The notes under the pieces: generated by a model
Database searches by the model: none
What the model saw: only the letters and a program-made list of their open reading frames with translations
Told to the model about the DNA's origin: nothing
Position numbers and translations under genes: made by a program
Shown here: in pieces, positions 1 to 8,583 of the stretch
How the letters are laid out: each line of letters starts with the position of its first letter
How positions within the stretch are numbered: position 1 is the first letter of the stretch
NCBI GenBank assembly: GCA_002030015.1
Contig: LQBH01000070.1
Span: forward strand, 1 to 64,000
DNA length: 64,000 nt
Origin: a delta proteobacterium MLS_D
Lineage (GTDB): Bacteria > Desulfobacterota > Syntrophia > Syntrophales > UBA2210
Reading direction: 5' to 3'

Positions 1-2
1 TT

Positions 3-488
3 CGGAAGGCCGTTACGCGGCCCGGCGACAGGACAGCGTGCACGGCTGTCGCGAACGCCGTGGCGATGTCGGGATGTGTCTTTTCCAATACCGATGATTC
101 TGTGCTTCACAGGCTGGCGCAGGCCGTATACGACATGCGGGGTGTTCACCCCGGCGTGACGATGGCCCTGTCGCTGCTCCCGGTTTTCGAGGAATACCGG
201 GGCGGGGAAAGGTATGACATCGCTTCTCTGCTTCAGCCGCTGGCGGGGGACGAGACGTTCGTGCGGACACCGCCGGAAAAGCGGGCCGATGAGGCCCTGT
301 CGGCGCTTGGGTCACTCGTCGCGGGTGTCCGGGAAGTCCCGGGGGTGAAAATGCCCCGAAACCTGGAAGAAGCGGGCGTGCCCCGGTACGTGATGGACGA
401 TATTTTCGAGGTGCTCGATCGGGACGCCGACGGTGCGTACCTGCGTTCCCTTGCCGGGCGGATTTGGAACGGGTCGCCGCCGGCCTGA
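3..488 (+). CDS. Iron-type alcohol dehydrogenase family protein, C-terminal part, degenerate metal site (5' end outside window)
   Basis: The frame is open from the left edge, so the N-terminal half lies upstream of the window. The visible part aligns by eye with the C-terminal helical domain of the intact iron-type alcohol dehydrogenase that follows: FSNTDDSVLHRL matches FSNSMVGMVHNL, and a conserved LLP follows at the same spacing. Metal binding looks impaired. The family GH is AQ here, and the PHG that supplies the last metal histidine reads HPG, so the histidine is moved by one residue. The gene ends 16 nt before the next dehydrogenase and probably shares its transcript. It may be a non-catalytic or retuned paralogue, and no substrate can be assigned. 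An in-frame ATG at position 60 is very unlikely to be the real start. Confidence 0.7.
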   Translation, partial: RKAVTRPGDRTACTAVANAVAMSGCVFSNTDDSVLHRLAQAVYDMRGVHPGVTMALSLLPVFEEYRGGERYDIASLLQPLAGDETFVRTPPEKRADEALSALGSLVAGVREVPGVKMPRNLEEAGVPRYVMDDIFEVLDRDADGAYLRSLAGRIWNGSPPA

Positions 489-504
489 AAGAGAGGGTTG
501 ATCC

Positions 505-1752
505 ATGATACTGCCGGGTTATTATGAATTCTGCTGCCGCGTGACAATCGCCGCCGGCCACGACGCGCTGGAGCGAATACCGGAACTGCTCGCCGTGCGG
601 GGAGCGGAAAAGCCGATGATTGTCACGGACAAGGGGGTCGCCGGCGCGGGACTCGTCGACATCGTATCCGACGCGCTGCGGGGTTCGGTTGATGTCAGTT
701 TCGTCGCCGACAACGTTCCCCCCGACTCGGATTTGAAAGTAGTCAACGAACTGGCGGCGGTGTACCGGGAGAAAGGCTGCGATGCCATCATTGCCGTGGG
801 GGGCGGGTCCGTCATGGACACGGCGAAGGGAATCAATATCGTCGTTTCCGAGAACGCGTCCGACCTGATGGCATTCAGCGGAATCGGCGCCCTGAAGCGG
901 CCTCTGAAACCGCTGGTCGCGGTGCCGACGACGGCGGGCACGGGGTCGGAGGTGACGCAGGTCGCCGTGGTGAAGGACCACGAGAAACACCTGAAAATGG
1001 CGTTCGGCAGCTATTTTCTGCTCCCCGACGCAGCCGTTCTCGATCCGCGAATGACGCTCACCATGCCGCCCGCGGTGACTGCCATGACGGGCATGGACGC
1101 CATGAGCCACGCCGTGGAAGCCTATTACGGACTTCAGAAAAATCCCCTGAGCGACGCCCACGCCCTGGAGGCGCTCGGCCTGCTCTACAGGTACTTGCCG
1201 GTTGTCGCCGAACATCCCGACGACCGGGATGCGCGCCTGGCAATGGCCGTCGGGGCGTGCCTTGCCGGCATCGCCTTTTCCAATTCGATGGTGGGTATGG
1301 TCCACAACCTGGGACACGCGACGGGTTCGGTCTGCGGCGTGCCCCACGGTCTGTGCATGGCCGTGCTGCTTCCCTACGGTCTTGAATACAACATGCACAA
1401 GCGGCGGGACATCATCGGAGAAATCCTGCTGCCCCTGGCGGGCGAGGAAGCGTACCGCGACACGCCCGTTGAAGAGCGGGCGGAGAGGGTGGTGTCTTTG
1501 GTGAGAGACATGAATTCACGCCTCCACGAGTTGACCGGGGGACGGCACGCCCGGTGCCTGCGCGAGGTCGCCGATCGGGACGGAGCGCCGATGGTCCCGC
1601 GGGAAATCCTGCCGGAAATAGCGAAAGCCGCGCTGCTCGACGGGGCTTCCGTGTATAACCCGGAGGAATCGGATTTCGAGGACAACATGATGGTCCTGGA
1701 GACGGCCTGGGAAGGAACCCCGCTCGATCGCGGCAAGGTCAAAAAGGGATGA
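505..1752 (+). CDS. Iron-containing alcohol dehydrogenase
   Basis: A full-length type III (Fe-ADH) dehydrogenase of 415 residues, the usual family size. The N-terminal dinucleotide-binding part has GGGSVMDTAKG near residue 100 and PTTAGTGSE. The C-terminal metal-binding half carries GMDAMSHAVEAY (Asp and His ligands), GMVHNLGHATG and VPHGLCM (His ligands), all intact. The ATG follows a purine-rich GAGAGGG stretch. It lies between a degenerate paralogue and an aldehyde:ferredoxin oxidoreductase plus ferredoxin. This suggests interconversion of an alcohol and aldehyde by this enzyme and of the aldehyde and acid by the AOR. The family is certain; the substrate is unknown. Confidence 0.92.
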   Translation: MILPGYYEFCCRVTIAAGHDALERIPELLAVRGAEKPMIVTDKGVAGAGLVDIVSDALRGSVDVSFVADNVPPDSDLKVVNELAAVYREKGCDAIIAVGGGSVMDTAKGINIVVSENASDLMAFSGIGALKRPLKPLVAVPTTAGTGSEVTQVAVVKDHEKHLKMAFGSYFLLPDAAVLDPRMTLTMPPAVTAMTGMDAMSHAVEAYYGLQKNPLSDAHALEALGLLYRYLPVVAEHPDDRDARLAMAVGACLAGIAFSNSMVGMVHNLGHATGSVCGVPHGLCMAVLLPYGLEYNMHKRRDIIGEILLPLAGEEAYRDTPVEERAERVVSLVRDMNSRLHELTGGRHARCLREVADRDGAPMVPREILPEIAKAALLDGASVYNPEESDFEDNMMVLETAWEGTPLDRGKVKKG

Positions 1753-1774
1753 GAGAGCGAAAGGAATGTGCGTC

Positions 1775-3684
1775 ATGAAAAAGCCCTATATGGGGAAGAT
1801 CCTCATGGTCGACCTGTCCGGCGGCACCATCGACGAGGAAACCCCGTCCGACCAGGTATACGAGCAGTATCTTTCCGGCGTGGGACTGGGCGCCTGCATT
1901 CTTTACAATCGCGTGCCGGCCGGCGCCGAGCCGCTGGGGCCGGACAACATGCTCGGGTTCTGCTCGGGCGTGCTCACGGGAACGGGCAGTCTCTTTTCGG
2001 GCCGGTGGACGCTGGTGGGGAAATCTCCGCTTACCGGCGGCTGGGGCGACGCGAATTGCGGCGGTACCTTTGCTCCCGCCATCAAGCGATGCGGCTACGA
2101 CGCGATATTCTTCAGGGGATTAAGTTCCGAGCCGGTGTACCTGTATATCAAAAACGGCAGGGCGACGCTGGAGGATGCGGGTGATCTGTGGGGCAGGGAC
2201 GCCGTCGAGACGGAGGAGCTTCTCAGGGAGCGACACGGTCGAAAGGCCGCCGTGGCCGTCATCGGTCCGGCGGGAGAAAAAATGTCTCTCATCGCGGGTG
2301 TCTGTAATGACGGCGGCAGGATCGCGGCGCGGTCAGGCCTGGGGGCTGTTATGGGTTCGAAGAAACTCAAGGCGGTAGTCCTTGACGGCGTGCAGCGCAT
2401 CGGCGCTCACGATCCTGAGGAAATGAAGCGCCTGAGCCGACAGTGCATCAAGTGGGTTAATTTTCCCCTGCCCCTCATGTCGGCCGGCGTGTTCGCCCGC
2501 GTGGGCTCGTTTCTGCGCGTTACGCCGGTCGTTTTCCCTCAGGACGGTCTCCTGTACAGGTCGATTCTGAAGAAGTGGGGTACCGGGGGCATGAACCAGG
2601 CGTCCATTGAAATGGGCGACGCGCCGGTGAAAAACTGGGACGGTTCGAACCGCGGTTTCCCCCCGGCGAAATCGAAAGCCATCAGTCCCGCGACGGTGAA
2701 AGACAGGCAGATCGTCCGGTACCACTGTTATTCATGTCCACTGGGATGCGGCGGCGTGTGCGTTTCAAGAGGGAAGTACCAGCGCACGCACAAGCCCGAA
2801 TATGAAACCGTCGTGGCGTTGAGCGCCCTGTGCATGAACGAGGACCTGGACAGTATTTTTTACCTGAACGAACTGCTCAACCGGGCGGGCATGGATTCCA
2901 TATCCGCCGGTTCCACGGTGGCCTTCGCCATCGAGTGTTATGAAAAAGGCATTCTTACCGGGGAGGACACGGACGGTCTTGAACTGCGCTGGGGAAACAC
3001 GGAGGCCATCGTCGCTCTCATCAGGAAAATGATTCAGCGGGAGGGAATCGGGGATCTTCTTGCCGACGGGACCAGGGTAGCCGCGGGGAAGATCGGGAAT
3101 TGCCCATGCACGACGGTCGTGGTGATCCCGGCTTCAATGCTCATTACAGCCTGGAACCGACGCCGGGCAGGCATACCATCGGCGCCTACCTGTACTACGA
3201 GATGTTCCAGCTCTGGAAGCGGGTGAAGGGCCTGCCGAAACCCGGCATGTTGTACACAAAGGGAAGCAGGTACACGGTCGACGCCGACAAGATACAGATG
3301 GTCGCCGCGTGCAGCAAGTACATGAACCTGGCCAACGCGGCCGGCATGTGCCTGTTCGGCCTTTTCATCGGCGCGACGAGGGTTCCCCTGTTCGAATGGC
3401 TCAACGCCGCCACGGGCCGACAGACGACGCCCGAGGAATATATGGAAATCGGCGGCAGAATCCAGACGCTGCGGCAGGCCTTCAACGTAAAGCACGGTGT
3501 CGAACCGCGTGACAACTTCGCGGCCGCGCGGGCCCTGGGCAAGCCCCCGCAGAAAGAAGGCGCCAACAGGGGACGGTCCGTGGATATCGAAGCGTTTGCT
3601 TCCGGTTACTGGGAGCAGTTCGGATGGGACGGCGCCACCGGGAAACCGACAACCGAGACCCTGGACAAACTCGGCATTAAATAG
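1775..3684 (+). pseudogene. Aldehyde:ferredoxin oxidoreductase (AOR family), frameshifted with a small internal deletion
   Basis: Tungsten/molybdopterin AOR in two frames. The first frame runs to 3226 and carries the N-terminal domain (MGKILMVDLSGG, then GWGDANCGGTFAP) and the HCYSCPLGC cluster motif (Cys about 318, 321 and 325). The second frame takes over at about 3097 with ELPMHDGRGDPG and continues to 3684, carrying the expected fourth cluster cysteine (GMCLFG, codon at 3349). At the junction, GKIG is followed almost directly by ELPMHD, whereas AORs normally have about a dozen residues between them. A deletion of roughly 40 nt is therefore more likely than a single miscalled base. The start at 1775 is preferred because an AAGGA site lies 9 nt upstream; an ATG at 1766 touches that site. 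The neighbouring ferredoxin would be its electron partner. Confidence 0.85.
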
Positions 3685-3697
3685 GGGGGAAGAGATC

Positions 3698-4174
3698 ATG
3701 CCCTACAGGATCACGGAAGAATGCGACGGCTGCGGCGCCTGTGTGCGCGTCTGTCCCGCCGGCGCCATAACGGGTGAAAAAAAGAAGCTTCACGAAATCG
3801 ACGGCGAACTGTGTATCGAATGCGGCGCCTGCGGAAGGATATGTCCCCGTACGGCCGTGCTGGACGCGGCGGGCGTTCCCTGCGTCATGATTAAACGATC
3901 CGAATGGCCCCGGCCCGAGCTCATCATCGAGAACTGCACGGCCTGCGGACTCTGCGCCGACGCCTGTCCCGTGGGATGCCTCGAGATGTCGGAGTTTCCC
4001 AGATCAGGCGGATTTGACGCCTATCCGTGGCTCCGCGAACCGAAGGCCTGCATAGGCTGCGGTTTCTGCAGTCTGGAATGTCCGTCGGACGCCCTGGTGA
4101 TGAAAAAACCCGAAAAAACAATTAAAAAGGAGTCCGCGGCTGCTCAAGGTGCGGCAGAAGCCGCCCGATCCTGA
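3698..4174 (+). CDS. Polyferredoxin with four [4Fe-4S] motifs
   Basis: A 158-residue iron-sulfur protein with four CxxCxxCxxxC-type motifs: CDGCGACVRVCP (residues 8-19), CIECGACGRICP, CTACGLCADACP and CIGCGFCSLECP. That predicts four [4Fe-4S] clusters. The ATG follows GGGGGGAAGAG and lies 13 nt after the AOR stop, so the two genes are a transcriptional unit. This is the expected electron acceptor/donor of the AOR. Its last 53 nt overlap the 3' end of the convergent SfsA-like gene. The Lys/Ala-rich tail after the last motif lies within that overlap. Confidence 0.9.
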   Translation: MPYRITEECDGCGACVRVCPAGAITGEKKKLHEIDGELCIECGACGRICPRTAVLDAAGVPCVMIKRSEWPRPELIIENCTACGLCADACPVGCLEMSEFPRSGGFDAYPWLREPKACIGCGFCSLECPSDALVMKKPEKTIKKESAAAQGAAEAARS

Positions 4175-5327
4175 AGTACTGCACGAGATCGACAAACTCT
4201 TCGTTTATCCAGGGATTGTTTCCCATGCCGAAGAGGTGGCTGTCGCAGGAACAATCGGAACAGCCGAATCCGGGAACAGACCAGTCGGCGATCCGGTCGA
4301 GCGACGCGGCGATGTCGCACTCGAGGCGGTCGCTCGAACGAATCGGCAGGGCGGATACCTGATCGGCCTCGTTCCGCAGATAGTCGATGTGCCAGTGGAG
4401 GGTTTTGCGTTTTCTGAGGTGCCGGGCGATCCGTTTCGACAATCCCTGTTTCGCCGATCCGGCGTAACAGTAATAGCCCGCCGGGAATAATACTGTTCCC
4501 AGCCGTCCAACTGTGATCCGGTGATCAGTATCGAGTCTCAGCAGCAGGATGTAGCTTCCCGAATCGCGCGCTTCCCGTTCCACCACGTCCCAGGGAATGG
4601 TCACCATGCGGGGAGGGGATGACATCGTAAGGTCGTCGTTCCAGTCAACGGCAAGAGGTGTGACGCCGATATGTCCACGCGTCGACAGCATGGCGTCGGC
4701 GAATGCCGGGTCCGTGTGATAGTCGGGCAGAAACCATCGCACGCCGGGTGAGTTGATAATAATAATAACCTCGCCCGCCGTCCCGGTTTTTGAACCTTCA
4801 GCCAGTTCGAGCAGGTGCCGCCGGCCCCGTGACGTGACGGCGTCGGGAAACATGGCTGTGGGACCTTCGAAAAGCGTGCAGGATTTGACTTCCACGAAGC
4901 GCCGGGCGCCGCCCTGTTCGATCAGGAAATCAAAGCGGCTTCGGCCGACCGGCGCCTCACGCCTGACGATGGTCGCGTCTTCACAACCCGGAACGGCGCC
5001 GTTTCGAAGCAGCCATTCCGCCACCCGGTTTGCCATGTGGGTATGAAGCATGACGGGCCGTCCGTCCCGTTCGACGGCGACGACGGTGTGGGTGAACGCG
5101 CCGGTTCCGTTGTTTTTCGCGAGGTACAGTTTCCGCCCCGGGAGAAGCAGCTCACGGAGGCGGCCCGGGTTGGGAAGATAGGCCGGGAGTGCCCGGTCGT
5201 CAAGCAGGCATGTAACGACGAACCGGTTGGGGCGATGAAGAAATGTCGCGGTTGCCGTTGTTTCGAAGAGGCGAAGGCGTTTCGGATCATGCGCGCGACG
5301 CGCGTCCTGTTGTCCCGGCGGGATCAC
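4122..5327 (-). CDS. sfsA: SfsA-like nuclease fused to a DUF123 (GIY-YIG-like) domain
   Basis: 401 residues, much longer than stand-alone SfsA (about 235). Residues 15 to about 235 match SfsA (DNA/RNA nuclease, sugar fermentation stimulation protein): CLLDDRALPAYLPNPGRL near the start, FDFLIEQ and VEVKSCTL in the nuclease core, and VTSRGRRHL. From about residue 250, SYILLLRLD, AGYYCYAGSA, RIARHLRKRKTLHWHIDYL and FGCSDCSCDSHLF form a DUF123 domain, a GIY-YIG-like fold with conserved Cys/His. The GTG start at 5327 is the first usable start; the DUF3568 lipoprotein gene ends 9 nt upstream, so the two are probably co-transcribed. Both domains are nuclease-like, so a nucleic-acid role is plausible, but the substrate is unknown. 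Confidence 0.88.
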   Translation of the reverse strand: MIPPGQQDARRAHDPKRLRLFETTATATFLHRPNRFVVTCLLDDRALPAYLPNPGRLRELLLPGRKLYLAKNNGTGAFTHTVVAVERDGRPVMLHTHMANRVAEWLLRNGAVPGCEDATIVRREAPVGRSRFDFLIEQGGARRFVEVKSCTLFEGPTAMFPDAVTSRGRRHLLELAEGSKTGTAGEVIIIINSPGVRWFLPDYHTDPAFADAMLSTRGHIGVTPLAVDWNDDLTMSSPPRMVTIPWDVVEREARDSGSYILLLRLDTDHRITVGRLGTVLFPAGYYCYAGSAKQGLSKRIARHLRKRKTLHWHIDYLRNEADQVSALPIRSSDRLECDIAASLDRIADWSVPGFGCSDCSCDSHLFGMGNNPWINEEFVDLVQYFRIGRLLPHLEQPRTPF

Positions 5328-5336
5328 AGGGCGCCT

Positions 5337-5750
5337 TTATTGCAGGTGTACCAGGGCGTCCCTGATCCTGTCGTGAATCAGCCGCGAGGCGAGGTTGTTC
5401 CCCGTGAGCCCCACCCTGACCGCCACCGTGGTGATCTCGGGCTCGAGATACTCAACGGTGATTTTCACATCTTCGCCTTCCATGTGGGCGCGCCAGGTCC
5501 CGGATGAAATCTTTTTCTCCGTTTCCATGACGACGGCGTTCATGTTATGCAGGGCCTTTTCCGCCGCCCGCCAGGTTTTCTCGAAGGACGCCGCGTAGTC
5601 GGTTTTCAGGGTTCCATCGGTGTAAAAGAATTTTCCCGATTTGACGCCTACGGTGCGATCCCCCATCATGACGGCGGTATTACAGCCGGCAGTGAACAGG
5701 AAAAAGAACGAACAGGCGATGGAAAGGAGATACCGGGTCGAGCGTTTCAT
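5337..5750 (-). CDS. DUF3568-type lipoprotein
   Basis: A 137-residue exported lipoprotein. A positively charged start (MKRSTRY) and a hydrophobic stretch end in the lipobox FTAGC at about residue 22. The rest is a small alpha/beta domain (TVGVKSGKFF, then SFEKTWRAAEKAL) of the kind found in DUF3568 proteins. The ATG at 5750 is chosen over an in-frame TTG at 5756 because AAGGGG lies about 8 nt upstream. It ends 9 nt before the SfsA-like start, but no functional link is evident. Function unknown. Confidence 0.8.
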   Translation of the reverse strand: MKRSTRYLLSIACSFFFLFTAGCNTAVMMGDRTVGVKSGKFFYTDGTLKTDYAASFEKTWRAAEKALHNMNAVVMETEKKISSGTWRAHMEGEDVKITVEYLEPEITTVAVRVGLTGNNLASRLIHDRIRDALVHLQ

Positions 5751-5840
5751 AATCAATCCCCTTGTGTTTGTCCTGAAGGTTGGCGGTTACGTCGATTACC
5801 ACTTGTCGTGATTTTAGGTTACACGACGTGCAATGTCAAT

Positions 5841-6680
5841 TCAGAAGCTGTAGTAAAGCGCCCTCACCACTGACCAGAGAAGAATGATAACGGTTAATGC
5901 CGCGCAGGCCATTGAAAGAAAGCGGTGGCGGTGGTTTTCGATCTTTTTGTCATTGTAGCCGAGAAGAAAGGCCAGTCCCACACCGGCCAGCGCGCCCCCG
6001 CCGTGAGCCCAGTTGTTGATGCCGGGAACGAGAAAACCGAAGATGCCGATAAACACCAGCCATCCGAGAACCTGTTTGTAGAGCGCTGTGCCGAAGGAGC
6101 CGCCCCGGCTCTTGCCGTAATAGAGGACCGCTCCGATCAGGCCGCAGATGCTCGCCGAGGCCCCGATGGTAAAGGGAACTCCGGCCGCGTAGGACAGAGC
6201 GAACCCGGCGATTCCCGTGCCGGTGTATATGACGAAAAACCGGTGAAGACCGAATTCATGAATGACCAGGGGAGAAATCTGCCGGAAGGCGATCATGTTG
6301 AACAGGATGTGCAGGACGCCGCCGTGCAGGTACGAGGCGGAGACAAGTGTCCACCAGGCGCCGAAACGGTCAATGGGAATGACGCCCGTCGCTCCCATGA
6401 GCAGGAGACTGTTGCTGGACGGAGACAGCATGGAAAGTGGATTGCCGGACATCCCCACGGCCGAGGGGTCGAGTATGAGCGTCAGGAGATAAAAAGCCGC
6501 GTTCACGCCGATGATGACCGTGATGAAATCGTAGGGGTTTTTGAGCAAGATGCCGAGAAAGTCGCGTTTCAGAATGCCCGCGGGATTTTTTGTGCCGCAG
6601 TAGGGACAGACTTTTTCCGAGGCGCTGATCAGTTTTCTGCAGTTGGGACAGAGCAGGGAGTTGCGTTCACGTGGAGACAT
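5841..6680 (-). CDS. Rhomboid family intramembrane serine protease with N-terminal zinc ribbon
   Basis: 279 residues. An N-terminal zinc ribbon (CPNC at 11-14, CPYC at 26-29) precedes a rhomboid domain with about six to seven membrane segments. HILFNM (124-129) matches the family HxxxN motif. The catalytic serine is S175 in GASAS, and the catalytic histidine is H226 in NWAHGGG. The serine motif is usually GxSG, so the Ala after the serine is a small departure. It is expected to cleave membrane proteins within the bilayer. It lies 22 nt downstream of the TraB-family gene and is probably in the same operon. Confidence 0.9.
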   Translation of the reverse strand: MSPRERNSLLCPNCRKLISASEKVCPYCGTKNPAGILKRDFLGILLKNPYDFITVIIGVNAAFYLLTLILDPSAVGMSGNPLSMLSPSSNSLLLMGATGVIPIDRFGAWWTLVSASYLHGGVLHILFNMIAFRQISPLVIHEFGLHRFFVIYTGTGIAGFALSYAAGVPFTIGASASICGLIGAVLYYGKSRGGSFGTALYKQVLGWLVFIGIFGFLVPGINNWAHGGGALAGVGLAFLLGYNDKKIENHRHRFLSMACAALTVIILLWSVVRALYYSF

Positions 6681-6702
6681 ATGTCGTTTCCTCGTTCATG
6701 GG

Positions 6703-7866
6703 TTACAACCAGAGATAATTCATCATCAGGGGAATGGCGATAAACGTGCCCAGGGAGCTGCCCACGTTGACGAAGACCACCACCAGAAGAACGCGGGTTA
6801 TCTTGTTGTGCCAGAAGCCTTTGAGGGTCGATATGTCGTCCCGTAGAGAAATGACATCCTTGACCTGCGGTTTCCGCAGTGATGCCTCGATGATTCCCGC
6901 AACCCATCCTGCCGCCATCATCGGGTTGAGCGATGTAAGAGGCGCCGCCGCGATGGAAGCGACTATAGTGGCGGGGTGTGCGAGAACGGCGAGCGCGCCC
7001 AGACCGGCCAGCGTTCCGTTGATGAGAAACCACCATTTCAGCATGTCCAGGCTTCTTTCCGCCCCTCCCTGAATGAAACCCGTCACGATAATCGCGATGA
7101 CCAGCGCTGACAACCCCCAGGCGATCGCGCGTCCCCAGGGGCTTTTCGGGGGTATTTCATTCAGCGGCGCGATGTCCACGTCTTTGTCAAGGTTTTTCAG
7201 TATACCCGGTACGTGACCCGCGCCGACAACAGCGACGACTTTTTGTCCCGGCGCCGCGGCTATGGAACGGGCGAGATACTGGTCGCGTTCATCAATGAGG
7301 GTGATTTTCGCGCCGGGCAGTTTTTCACCGAAGGAAGCCAGGGCGATTTCGAGCATATCCTTGTTTTTCATTTCTTCGATATCCTGTTCCGAGATGTCCC
7401 GGTCAAACAGGAGAGAAAAGAGGCCCTCGAAAAAAAGCCGAATCTTGGAAATAAAACCGATTGTTCTCCAGGTTCTGGTCAGGGTCGTTCTGATATCGCG
7501 GTCGGCGAGGACCAGGTCGGAACCCGTCTGCTCGGCTTTCAACACGGCCCGGATCATTTCATCGCCCGGCGTGATGCCGAATTTATCGGCCAGCTTTTTC
7601 TGCACGGAGGCCATCAACAATTGGGAGAGGAGCAGAGATGTCTGTTTCCGGCGTATTATTTTAAAAATATCCGTCGCCTCCCAGGCTTCCTTCTGCTTGA
7701 TCGCCTCGTAACGCGACCGGCACAGCTCGACGCAGATCGTGTCCGGCTGCTCCTCCTCGATGACGCGTTCGACAAGGTCGGCGCTGTGACGGGAAACGTG
7801 CGCCGTTCCGACCAGCACGATTGTTTTACCCTCGTGGACAATGCGAGTGACGTTTTCTTGTTCCAT
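6703..7866 (-). CDS. TraB/PrgY family membrane protein
   Basis: 387 residues from the chosen ATG at 7866, which has AAGGATG just upstream; an alternative start at 7911 would add 15 residues. The N-terminal soluble domain has the family motif VGTAHVS near residue 20, followed by CVELCRSRYEA, VLADRDIRTTL and VVAVVGAGHVPGI. The C-terminal third holds about four hydrophobic segments. TraB/PrgY proteins are widespread putative metalloproteins linked to pheromone shutdown in enterococci; the role in this lineage is unknown. It appears co-transcribed with the rhomboid protease. Confidence 0.87.
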   Translation of the reverse strand: MEQENVTRIVHEGKTIVLVGTAHVSRHSADLVERVIEEEQPDTICVELCRSRYEAIKQKEAWEATDIFKIIRRKQTSLLLSQLLMASVQKKLADKFGITPGDEMIRAVLKAEQTGSDLVLADRDIRTTLTRTWRTIGFISKIRLFFEGLFSLLFDRDISEQDIEEMKNKDMLEIALASFGEKLPGAKITLIDERDQYLARSIAAAPGQKVVAVVGAGHVPGILKNLDKDVDIAPLNEIPPKSPWGRAIAWGLSALVIAIIVTGFIQGGAERSLDMLKWWFLINGTLAGLGALAVLAHPATIVASIAAAPLTSLNPMMAAGWVAGIIEASLRKPQVKDVISLRDDISTLKGFWHNKITRVLLVVVFVNVGSSLGTFIAIPLMMNYLWL

Positions 7867-8147
7867 GGCATCCTTCACGCGATAATTTTGCGAAGCTAAC
7901 AATATTTTCACCCCTTGTAAAGAGAAATGACGCCGCCATAATACGTGATTGGTTGAGCCTGTTCATGGTACAGACAGTTCAATGCCCCGTCAATTCGGCA
8001 AGATATGTGCTACTCCTCAGGGGGGCGGGGAAAGGTGTTTCACACTTCGTTTTTCCTCCTCCTTGAGGGGGACGGTCAGGGTGGGGATGAAAGAGCAGGT
8101 GTGAATGGTGGCGCGAAACCTGCGGAGAAGCATTCCGCTCGGTGCAG

Positions 8148-8195
8148 CCACCCCCTCCCCGTAATCCCCTCCCTCCAGGGGAGGGGAAAAATGAT
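8148..8195 (-). repeat. Inverted copy of a dispersed CCCTCCCCTGGAGGGAGGGG repeat
   Basis: The minus strand of this stretch reads TTTCCCCTCCCCTGGAGGGA followed by a G-rich tail. This matches the repeats at 40800-40866 and 41172-41241, which lie on the plus strand. The core is self-complementary (CCCCTCC/GGAGGGG), so it can form a hairpin. Probably a small dispersed non-coding repeat. Confidence 0.7.
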
Positions 8196-8288
8196 TTGGG
8201 AACACCCTCCCGCAAGGGTCGGGGGAAAGATAAAGACATGAGCTTCCCGTCCGGGGGAAAGGGAAAGATATTGTCGGCTCCTTATCCG

Positions 8289-8340
8289 GTCATCCTGAGC
8301 CCTTCGACGGAGCTCAGGACAGGCTTGTCGAAGGATAGAC
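8289..8340. repeat. Palindromic dispersed repeat
   Basis: Contains CCTGAGCCCTTCGACGGAGC, then CTCAGGACAGGCTTGTCGAAGGAT. The inner arms CCTGAG/CTCAGG and outer arms ATCCT/AGGAT and CCTTCGAC/GTCGAAGG form nested inverted repeats. It resembles the short CTTGTCGAAGG-type intergenic palindromes common in bacterial genomes. It sits directly before the 45-bp tandem repeat, which shares the TTCGACAGGCTCAG core. Confidence 0.65.
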
Positions 8341-8360
8341 CGGGGGGTGGTGCTGCAGGT

Positions 8361-8470
8361 CGGTCGTCCGTACTTCGACAGGCTCAGTACGAACGGTATC
8401 TTAATCGGTCGTCCGTACTTCGACAGGCTCAGTACGAACGGTATCTTAATCGGTCGTCCGTACTTCGACA
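8361..8470. repeat. 45-bp tandem repeat, about 2.4 copies
   Basis: Units 8361-8405 and 8406-8450 are identical by eye, and a third is cut off after 20 nt (8451-8470). Each unit starts CGGTCGTCCGTACTTCGACA, contains GGCTCAGTACGAACGG, and ends TATCTTAAT. Within a unit, CGTACT and AGTACG are inverted arms around the TTCGACAGGCTC core. There is no non-repetitive spacer, so this is not a CRISPR array. Confidence 0.85.
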
Positions 8471-8540
8471 CGGGCTCTCTTGAGCCCGTCGACGGCCGGG
8501 CGTCTGCACTATCTCTGTTATATCCTTCGACTTTGCATAT

Positions 8541-8583
8541 TGATGAACCGAAAGCCCGCTGCATGTAAAACCCATCGCGGATT
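8541..8583 (+). promoter_or_regulatory. 43-bp conserved element, copy 1 (upstream of rlmD-like gene)
   Basis: Starts TGATGAACCGAAAGCCCG, contains GCATGTAAAACC, and ends GCGGATT. It matches the element at 25861-25903 at 37 of 43 positions without gaps. It ends 80 nt before the chosen rlmD ATG; the other copy ends 82 nt before the start of an unrelated gene. The constant position relative to the start suggests a regulatory or 5'-UTR role. A mobile palindromic repeat is the alternative. No known riboswitch family was recognised. Confidence 0.45.

Noticed and set aside
13-1398. 461-codon open frame on the minus strand opposite the dehydrogenase genes
   Set aside because: Typical GC-rich antisense shadow: His/Arg-rich, no motif, no ribosome site, and the plus strand has clear Fe-ADH motifs.
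8361-8470. Possible CRISPR array
   Set aside because: Repeats are directly tandem without unique spacers, and there is no cas gene.
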